NCBI RefSeq assembly: GCF_021654135.1
Contig: NZ_JAKGSD010000051.1
Coordinates: forward strand, 1 to 62,257
Reading direction: 5' to 3'
DNA: 62,257 bases
Origin: Amycolatopsis tucumanensis
GTDB lineage: Bacteria > Actinomycetota > Actinomycetes > Mycobacteriales > Pseudonocardiaceae
A program made the position numbers and the translations under genes. The notes beneath the pieces are model-generated. The model did no database searches, had not been told where the DNA came from, and saw only the letters and a list, made by a program, of their open reading frames with translations. This document shows positions 56,554 through 62,257 of the stretch, piece after piece (the stretch's first letter is position 1; each line of letters begins with the position of its first letter).

Positions 56554-58086
56554 ATGACCAACTCTCCACCGGCCGTCGAGCTGCGCGGCATCACGAAGCG
56601 CTTTCCCGGCGTGGTCGCCAACTCCGACGTCAACCTGACGGTGGCGTCGGGCGAGGTCCACGCCATCTGCGGCGAGAACGGGGCCGGCAAGTCCACCCTG
56701 ATGAAGATCCTCTACGGCATGCAGCCGCCGGACGAGGGCACCATCGCGATCAACGGCGAGCAGATCAGGCTGCGCAACCCGCAGGACGCGATCCGCGCCG
56801 GCATCGGCATGGTGCACCAGCACTTCATGCTCGCCGACAACCTGACCGTGCGGGAGAACGTCCTGCTCGGCGCCGAGAACCTGCACGGCATCGGCCGCGC
56901 GGCGCGCGCGAAGCTGGCCGAGCTGGAGAAGCAGGTCGGGCTGTCCGCGCCGCTGGACGCGCTGGTCGAGACGCTGGGCGTCGCCGACCGGCAGCGCGTG
57001 GAGATCATGAAGGTGCTCTACCGCGGCGCGCGCATCGTCATCCTCGACGAGCCGACCGCGGTGCTCGTGCCGCAGGAGGTCGACGCGCTGTTCGAGACGG
57101 TGCGCGGCATGCAGGCGCAGGGCTTCACCTTCATCTTCATTTCGCACAAGCTCGACGAGGTCCGCGCGATCGCCGACACGGTCACCGTGATCCGGCGCGG
57201 CACCACCGTCGGCACCGCCGACCCGAAGAAGATCTCTTCGCGCGAGCTGGCGGAGATGATGGTCGGGTCCGAGCTGCCCAGCCCGGAGACCCGCGAGTCG
57301 ACGGTCACCGACCGGGACGTGCTGCGCGTGTCCGGTCTGCGGCTGACCGTCGAAGGCTCCGAGCGCGCGGTGCTCGACGACATCACCTTCACCGTGCACG
57401 CGGGCGAGGTGCTCGGCATCGCCGGTGTCGAGGGCAACGGCCAGACCGAACTGGTCGAGACGATCATGGGCATGCGCAAGGCCAGCGGCGGGTCGATCGA
57501 GCTGGTCGACGCCGACGGCACGGCGCGCGACCTGACCGGACTCGGCACGCTCGCCCGGCGGGAGGCCGGCATCGGCTACGTGCCCGAGGACCGCACCCGC
57601 CACGGCCTGCTGCTCACGCAACCGTTGTGGGCCAACCGGATCCTCGGCTACCAGACCCGGCGGCCGGTCTCCAAGGGCCAGCTGCTCGACATCCCCGGCG
57701 CCCGCAAGGACACCGAGCGGATCGTCGCCGAGTACGACGTCCGCACGCCCGGCATCGAGGTGCCCGCGGCGGCCCTGTCCGGCGGCAACCAGCAGAAGCT
57801 GGTCGTCGGCCGCGAGCTGTCCGGCAACCCGGTGCTGCTGATCGCCTCGCACCCGACCCGCGGCGTCGACGTCGGCGCCCAGGCGCTGATCTGGGAGCAG
57901 ATCCGCCAGGCCCGGCACGACGGCCTCGCGGTGCTGCTGATCTCGGCCGACCTCGACGAGCTGATCGGCCTGTCCGACACCATCCGCGTCATGCTGCGCG
58001 GACGTCTGGTGAGCGAGGCCGACCCGGCCACGGTCACACCTCAGGAACTGGGCTCTGCCATGACCGGAGCGGAGGAAGCCGCGTGA
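56554..58086 (+). CDS. ABC transporter ATP-binding protein (nucleoside importer)
   Basis: The 510-residue protein has two fused nucleotide-binding domains, as in sugar and nucleoside importers. Domain 1 has a full Walker A (GENGAGKST, about 37-45), MVHQHFML, a degenerate signature and Walker B VILDEPTAVL. Domain 2 has the degenerate A loop GVEGNGQTEL and an intact LSGGNQQK signature with LIASHPTRGVD. The degeneracy is usual for the family. ATG 56554 has GGGGGT nearby. It overlaps the first permease gene by four bases. Confidence 0.95.
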   Translation: MTNSPPAVELRGITKRFPGVVANSDVNLTVASGEVHAICGENGAGKSTLMKILYGMQPPDEGTIAINGEQIRLRNPQDAIRAGIGMVHQHFMLADNLTVRENVLLGAENLHGIGRAARAKLAELEKQVGLSAPLDALVETLGVADRQRVEIMKVLYRGARIVILDEPTAVLVPQEVDALFETVRGMQAQGFTFIFISHKLDEVRAIADTVTVIRRGTTVGTADPKKISSRELAEMMVGSELPSPETRESTVTDRDVLRVSGLRLTVEGSERAVLDDITFTVHAGEVLGIAGVEGNGQTELVETIMGMRKASGGSIELVDADGTARDLTGLGTLARREAGIGYVPEDRTRHGLLLTQPLWANRILGYQTRRPVSKGQLLDIPGARKDTERIVAEYDVRTPGIEVPAAALSGGNQQKLVVGRELSGNPVLLIASHPTRGVDVGAQALIWEQIRQARHDGLAVLLISADLDELIGLSDTIRVMLRGRLVSEADPATVTPQELGSAMTGAEEAA

Positions 58087-59174
58087 CCTCCTGGCGCACC
58101 AAGGTGCTGCCGCCCCTGCTGGCGATCGTCTTCTCGGTGCTGATCTGCTCGATCGCACTGCTGATCTCCGGAGCCGATCCGCTGCAGGCCTACGGCACCA
58201 TGATCGGTCAGCTGTTCAAGGGCACCACCGCCGTGGACACGGTGAACCTGGCGACGGTCTACTACCTGTCCGGGCTCGCGGTGGCCATCGGCTTCCAGAT
58301 GAACCTGTTCAACATCGGTGTCGAGGGCCAGTACCGCTTCGCGGCCGTCGTCGCCGCGATCGTCGGCGGGGCGTTCGTGCTGCCGCCGGTGATCCACGTC
58401 GTCTTCATCATCCTGGTCGCGGCGCTGGCCGGCGCGATCTACGCGGCGGTGCCGGCGATCCTCAAGGTGACCCGCGGCGTCAGCGAGGTCATCTCGACGA
58501 TCATGCTCAACGCGATCGTCGGCGGCATCGTGGCGTTCCTGATCAACCCCGACCAGTTCGGCGTGTTGACCGGGAACAACCTCAAGACCGAGGAGATCGC
58601 CCCGTCAGGCCGGGTGCCGAACATCCCGATCGGCGGCGGCGAGCTGTTCGGGTTCGTGATCATCGCCGCGGTCATCGGGTTCGCCTACTGGTTCATGCTC
58701 AACCGCACCCGGTTCGGGTTCGAGCTGCGCGCCAGCGGCGAGTCGACCACGGCGGCGGCCGCGGGTGGCGTCAACGCGAAGAAGATGACGTTGATCGCGA
58801 TGCTGCTGTCCGGCGCGGTGGCCGGCCTGGTCGCCGTCCCCGAGCTGGTCGGCCGCGACTTCACCTACGCCATCACCTCCACCCAGGGCTACGGCTTCAC
58901 CGGCATCGCGGTCGCGCTGCTGGGCCGCAACCACCCCGGCGGCATCGCGCTCGGCGCGCTGCTGTGGGCGTTCCTGGACAAGTCGGCGGTGTCGCTGGAA
59001 CAGGTCGACGTGCCGAAGGAGATCGCGACGATCATGCAGGGCGCGATCGTGCTGTCGGTCGTCGTGGCGTACGAGATCGTGAAGCGGGCCGACCTGGCCG
59101 CCGCGCAGCGCCGCGTCGGCCGCGCGCTGTCGGGCGGGCGTCCCGCTTCGGTGAGTGAAGGGGGTGCGGTGTGA
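58083..59174 (+). CDS. ABC transporter permease (nucleoside importer)
   Basis: The 363-residue permease of the BPD_transp_2 family has about ten membrane segments and the conserved NLFNIGVEGQYRFAAVVAAI and VSEVISTIMLNAIVGG motifs, plus ASGESTTAAAAGGVNAKK as the cytoplasmic loop that meets the ATPase. GTG overlaps the ATPase stop and its TGA overlaps the next permease, so all are translated together. Confidence 0.95.
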   Translation: MTSWRTKVLPPLLAIVFSVLICSIALLISGADPLQAYGTMIGQLFKGTTAVDTVNLATVYYLSGLAVAIGFQMNLFNIGVEGQYRFAAVVAAIVGGAFVLPPVIHVVFIILVAALAGAIYAAVPAILKVTRGVSEVISTIMLNAIVGGIVAFLINPDQFGVLTGNNLKTEEIAPSGRVPNIPIGGGELFGFVIIAAVIGFAYWFMLNRTRFGFELRASGESTTAAAAGGVNAKKMTLIAMLLSGAVAGLVAVPELVGRDFTYAITSTQGYGFTGIAVALLGRNHPGGIALGALLWAFLDKSAVSLEQVDVPKEIATIMQGAIVLSVVVAYEIVKRADLAAAQRRVGRALSGGRPASVSEGGAV

Positions 59175-60439
59175 GTCTCGCGACGGAAACCGCGGCGCCG
59201 CTGACCGTGCCGCCCGCTCCGCGCAAGCGCCGGATCCCCGGCTGGGCGCGGGGGATCATCTGGGCGATCGGGATCGTCGCGGTGCTGTCCACCGCGTCGT
59301 ACCTGACCGGGGTCAACACGCTGACCTCGACCAACACCGCGCAGACCGCGCTGCGGCTCGCGCTGCCGATCCTGCTGTGCGCGCTCGGCGGTCTGTGGTC
59401 CGAGCGCGGCGGCGTGGTCAACATCGGGCTCGAGGGCATGATGATCCTCGGCACCTGGGGTGCGGCGTGGGGCGCCTACTACGGCGGCCCGTGGGCCGGC
59501 CTCGGCGCGGCGATCGTGTTCGGCGCGCTCGGCGGCCTGCTGCACGCGATCGCGACGGTGACGTTCAACGTCAACCACATCGTCTCCGGTGTGGCGATCA
59601 ACCTGCTCGGGCTCGGCGTCGCCAAGTACCTGGCGACGCTGATCTTCGAGCCGTTGTCCGGCAACCCGCGGCAGTCGCCGACGGTGCCGACGTTCGACAC
59701 CTACTCGGCGACGTTCCTGTCGAACTGGCTCACCGACCTGGAGGACCAGCAGCGGGTGTTCATCTCGGACGCGGCCGGCCTGCTCAACGGGCTCGTCACC
59801 GGGGTGGCGCCGCTGACGATGATCGCGATCCTGCTGGTGCCGGTGAGCTACCTGGTGCTGTGGCGGACGCGGCTCGGGCTGCGGCTGCGGTCGTGCGGGG
59901 AGAACCCGGTGGCGGCCGAGTCGCTGGGCATCAACGTGTACGCGCACAAGTACCTGGGCGTGCTGGTCTCCGGTGGCCTGGCCGGTATGGGCGGCGCGTC
60001 GCTGGTGCTGCTGCAGGGCGGTGGCGGTTACCTGGAGAACCAGACGAACGGCCGCGGGTACATCGGTCTGGCCGCGATGATCTTCGGCAACTGGCGGCCG
60101 GGTGGCCTGCTCGGCGGCGCGGCGCTGTTCGGGTACGCGGACGGTCTGCAGCTCTCCGGCGGTGGCCGGGCGGTGCTCGCGCTGCTGTACGGCGTGGTGC
60201 TGCTGCTGTTCGTGATCGTCGTGGTGCAGCTGATCCGCCGCCAGTGGATCGCGGCCGCGCTCGGCGTGGTCGGCGCCGGTGTCCTGTACTGGATCTACTG
60301 GTCGAACGACACGCTGCCGAGCGAGCTGACCCCGTACACCGCGCACGTGGTGACGTTGATCGTGCTGGCGGTGGCGTCGCAACGGCTGCGGCCGCCGAAG
60401 GCCGGCGGTGCCCGGTACCGGCGTGGCGAGGGGGACTAG
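59171..60439 (+). CDS. ABC transporter permease (nucleoside importer, second subunit)
   Basis: The 422-residue permease has about ten membrane segments, with GGVVNIGLEGMMILGTWGA and NVNHIVSGVAINLLGLGVAK as family motifs and SCGENPVAAESLGINVYAHK as coupling loop. It is longer than its partner by an N-terminal extension. GTG 59171 overlaps the first permease stop, and its TAG shares a base with the cdd start. Confidence 0.94.
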   Translation: MSLATETAAPLTVPPAPRKRRIPGWARGIIWAIGIVAVLSTASYLTGVNTLTSTNTAQTALRLALPILLCALGGLWSERGGVVNIGLEGMMILGTWGAAWGAYYGGPWAGLGAAIVFGALGGLLHAIATVTFNVNHIVSGVAINLLGLGVAKYLATLIFEPLSGNPRQSPTVPTFDTYSATFLSNWLTDLEDQQRVFISDAAGLLNGLVTGVAPLTMIAILLVPVSYLVLWRTRLGLRLRSCGENPVAAESLGINVYAHKYLGVLVSGGLAGMGGASLVLLQGGGGYLENQTNGRGYIGLAAMIFGNWRPGGLLGGAALFGYADGLQLSGGGRAVLALLYGVVLLLFVIVVVQLIRRQWIAAALGVVGAGVLYWIYWSNDTLPSELTPYTAHVVTLIVLAVASQRLRPPKAGGARYRRGEGD

Positions 60440-60828
60440 TGAGCGAGATCGACTGGGAGGCGTTGCGCGCTCAAGCCGTCGAGGCGGCGAAGAGCGCGTA
60501 CGCGCCCTACTCGGGGCTGCACGTCGGCGTGGCCGGGCTCGTGGACGACGGCCGGGTGGTCGTCGGCTGCAACGTGGAAAACGCTTCCTACGGGCTCGGG
60601 TTGTGCGCGGAGTGCACCATGGCCGGGCAGTTGCGGTTGAGCGGCGGTGGTCGCCTGGTGGCGGTGGCGTGCCGGTCCGGCAGCGGTGATCTGCTGATGC
60701 CGTGCGGCCGGTGCCGGCAGATCCTGTTCGAGCTGGGCGGCGGTTCGTGCCTGGTGGACACCCCGTCCGGGGTCCTGCCGATGACCTCGGTGCTGCCGGA
60801 CGCGTTCGGTCCCGCGGACCTGCCGTGA
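60439..60828 (+). CDS. cdd: Cytidine deaminase
   Basis: The enzyme deaminates cytidine and deoxycytidine for pyrimidine salvage. The 129-residue product has CNVENASYGLGLCAECTMAG (about 36-55: substrate-binding Asn and Glu, first zinc Cys, catalytic Glu in CAE) and PCGRCRQ with the other two zinc Cys. Start GTG 60439 overlaps the permease stop by one base. The position after a nucleoside importer supports catabolism of imported nucleosides. Confidence 0.95.
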   Translation: MSEIDWEALRAQAVEAAKSAYAPYSGLHVGVAGLVDDGRVVVGCNVENASYGLGLCAECTMAGQLRLSGGGRLVAVACRSGSGDLLMPCGRCRQILFELGGGSCLVDTPSGVLPMTSVLPDAFGPADLP

Positions 60829-62099
60829 AAGCGTTTGCGGCGGTCGACGTCATCCGGGCCAAGCGGGACGGCGGCGCGCTGAGCGACGAGCAGATCCGCT
60901 GGGTCGTGGACGCCTACACGCGTGGCGAGGTGGCCGAGGAGCAGATGGCCGCGCTGGCGATGGCGGTGTTCCTGCGCGGGATGGACGCGCGGGAGACGGC
61001 GACCTGGACCGGCGCGATGATCGACTCGGGTTCGCGGTTGTCGTTGCGCGTGGACCGGCCGACGGTGGACAAGCACTCGACGGGCGGGGTCGGCGACAAG
61101 ATCACCTTGCCGCTGGCCCCGCTGGTCGCCTCGTGCGGCGCGGCGGTGCCCCAGCTCTCCGGGCGGGGGCTGGGGCACACCGGCGGGACGCTGGACAAGC
61201 TGGAGTCGATCCCCGGCTGGCGGGCCGCGCTGTCGGTCGGCGAGATCACGGCGCAGCTGAACTCGGTCGGCGCGGTGATCTGCGCGGCGACCTCCGGGTT
61301 GGCCCCGGCGGACCGGAAGCTGTACGCGCTGCGGGACGTGACGGGCACGGTCGAGTCGGTGCCGTTGATCGCCAGCTCGATCATGAGCAAGAAGATCGCG
61401 GAGGGCTCGGCAGGCCTGGTCCTGGACGTGAAGACGGGGTCCGGGGCGTTCATGAAGTCGCGTGAGCAGGCGCTGGAGCTGGCCAGGACGCTGGTCGAGA
61501 TCGGCTCGGCGCACGGCGTGGCGACGACCGCTTTGCTGACGGACATGAACACGCCGCTCGGGTCCGCCGTGGGGAATGCGGTGGAGGTCGCCGAGGCCGT
61601 CGAGGTGCTGCAGGGCGGCGGGCCGGCGGACGTGGTCGAGCTGACGGTGGCCCTGGCGCGGGAGATGCTGGCGCTCGCGGACATCTCGGTGGACCCGGCT
61701 CGGGTGCTGGCCTCCGGTGAGGCGTACGAGACGTGGTGCCGGATGATCACGGCTCAGGGTGGTGATCCTGCCGCGCCGTTGCCGCAACCGGGGCACGTCA
61801 CGGTGTTCGCTGCGCCGTCGTCGGGTTATCTGTCCGCTTTGGACGCGTACGCCGTCGGGGTGGCTGCCTGGCGGCTGGGTGCCGGCCGCGCGCGCAAGGA
61901 GGACCCGGTGCAGCACGCGGCCGGTGTCCGGTGCCTGGCCAAACCCGGTGACCGGGTGGTGGCGGGGGAGCCGTTGCTTGAGCTGCACACCGACACTCCC
62001 GATGCGGTGCCGGCCGCACTGGAGGCGTTGAGCGACGCGGTCCAGATCACTGACACACCCCCGGAACCGGGCAACCTGATCCTGCACCGCACCGACTGA
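60825..62099 (+). CDS. deoA: Thymidine phosphorylase
   Basis: The enzyme splits thymidine or deoxyuridine with phosphate into base and deoxyribose-1-phosphate. The 424-residue product shows KHSTGGVGDKITLPLAPLVA (phosphate-binding signature, about 79-98), SGRGLGHTGGTLDKLESIPG, LYALRDVTGTVESVPLIASS and VLDVKTGSGAFMK. The GTG overlaps the cdd stop. It completes the path from imported (deoxy)cytidine through deaminase to free base. An inverted repeat follows 69 bases after its stop. Confidence 0.96.
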   Translation: MKAFAAVDVIRAKRDGGALSDEQIRWVVDAYTRGEVAEEQMAALAMAVFLRGMDARETATWTGAMIDSGSRLSLRVDRPTVDKHSTGGVGDKITLPLAPLVASCGAAVPQLSGRGLGHTGGTLDKLESIPGWRAALSVGEITAQLNSVGAVICAATSGLAPADRKLYALRDVTGTVESVPLIASSIMSKKIAEGSAGLVLDVKTGSGAFMKSREQALELARTLVEIGSAHGVATTALLTDMNTPLGSAVGNAVEVAEAVEVLQGGGPADVVELTVALAREMLALADISVDPARVLASGEAYETWCRMITAQGGDPAAPLPQPGHVTVFAAPSSGYLSALDAYAVGVAAWRLGAGRARKEDPVQHAAGVRCLAKPGDRVVAGEPLLELHTDTPDAVPAALEALSDAVQITDTPPEPGNLILHRTD

Positions 62100-62167
62100 G
62101 CGGCGCGAAGCCAGGGCTTTGAACAAAACCCGAGCCGGGTGGTCATCCCGTCGCCTGACACGCAACG

Positions 62168-62248
62168 ATCACCTTGAGCCAGGGCCGCAACCCAGGCCGC
62201 CAACCGGCGGCCGACCATGCCAACCTTGCGGCCCTGGCTCAAGGTGAT
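62168..62248. repeat. Perfect 23-bp inverted repeat with a nested hairpin
   Basis: The arms at 62168-62190 (starting ATCACCTTGAGC) and 62226-62248 (ending CTCAAGGTGAT) are exact reverse complements. The 35-base spacer contains a second perfect hairpin, GGCCGCC-AACC-GGCGGCC (62195-62212). It may end transcription of the nucleoside operon, though no U tract follows, or be a MITE-like or REP-like element. The window ends nine bases later. No supported gene lies in 62100-62257. Confidence 0.9.
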
Positions 62249-62257
62249 ATGCACAAA

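Noticed and set aside
1..62257. tRNA or rRNA genes, prophage or insertion sequences
   Set aside because: No cloverleaf with a GTTC-type T arm and CCA region, no transposase or integrase motif and no phage gene was seen on either strand by eye; a tRNA covariance scan would confirm this.

Overview
This is chromosomal sequence from a high-GC actinomycete. GC-rich third positions, frequent GTG/TTG starts, stop/start overlaps and the gene content point to the Pseudonocardiales, most likely Amycolatopsis or a close relative; this is an inference from gene content, not a database match. From about 5.7 to 20.2 kb the gene order (chorismate mutase, UvrD/PcrA helicase, M23 peptidase, sucCD, 34-kDa-antigen-like protein, DUF6350 membrane protein, purNH) follows the Mycobacterium tuberculosis order Rv0948c to Rv0957 as I recall it. 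No rRNA, tRNA, CRISPR array, intact insertion sequence or prophage was seen.

Layout. 0.1-5.6 kb (minus strand): a Ser/Thr pseudokinase, an active PknB-like membrane kinase and three proteins of unknown function with membrane segments. 5.7-10.5 kb: chorismate mutase, a DUF1707 protein, PcrA helicase, a small DNA-damage-regulated gene and a secreted M23 endopeptidase. 11-20.2 kb: a large membrane protein, sucCD, two envelope proteins and purNH. 20.2-20.5 kb: a decayed phzF relic and an inverted-repeat operator in front of a methionine aminopeptidase. 21.3-27.8 kb: a LexA-boxed mutasome operon, imuA'-(orf76)-imuB-(orf43)-dnaE2-nudix, in which every junction overlaps. 27.8-29.8 kb: LysR regulator, cupin and pentapeptide-repeat protein. 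29.9-33.5 kb: a 1198-residue TNT-domain toxin-like protein with an internal low-complexity repeat region. 33.6-41.6 kb: folD, DUF3017, an MFS exporter, small proteins, a HhH-GPD glycosylase, icd, an MBL hydrolase and exonuclease III. 41.6-45.4 kb: a PPOX-fold protein, a toxin-antitoxin pair, a TDT transporter and its divergent LysR. 45.4-51.3 kb: trpS, a YihY protein, a D,D-carboxypeptidase and a VWA protein. 51.4-54.9 kb: sdhCDAB. 55.3-62.1 kb: a nucleoside ABC importer (BMP lipoprotein, ATPase, two permeases) joined by stop/start overlaps to cytidine deaminase and thymidine phosphorylase. The window ends in a perfect 23-bp inverted repeat enclosing a second hairpin.

How it fits together. 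Two themes stand out. Central metabolism: sucCD, icd and sdhCDAB (TCA cycle), purNH and folD (purines and one-carbon units), and nucleoside uptake plus catabolism. DNA damage response: perfect TCGAAC-N4-GTTCGA LexA boxes precede the mutasome operon and an unrecognised 83-residue gene, and motifs resembling the LexA-independent RecA-NDp/PafBC promoter precede pcrA, exonuclease III and that same small gene. The most likely undescribed biology is the two extra small ORFs and the Nudix gene inside the mutasome operon, the doubly damage-regulated small gene, and the pseudokinase/kinase pair.
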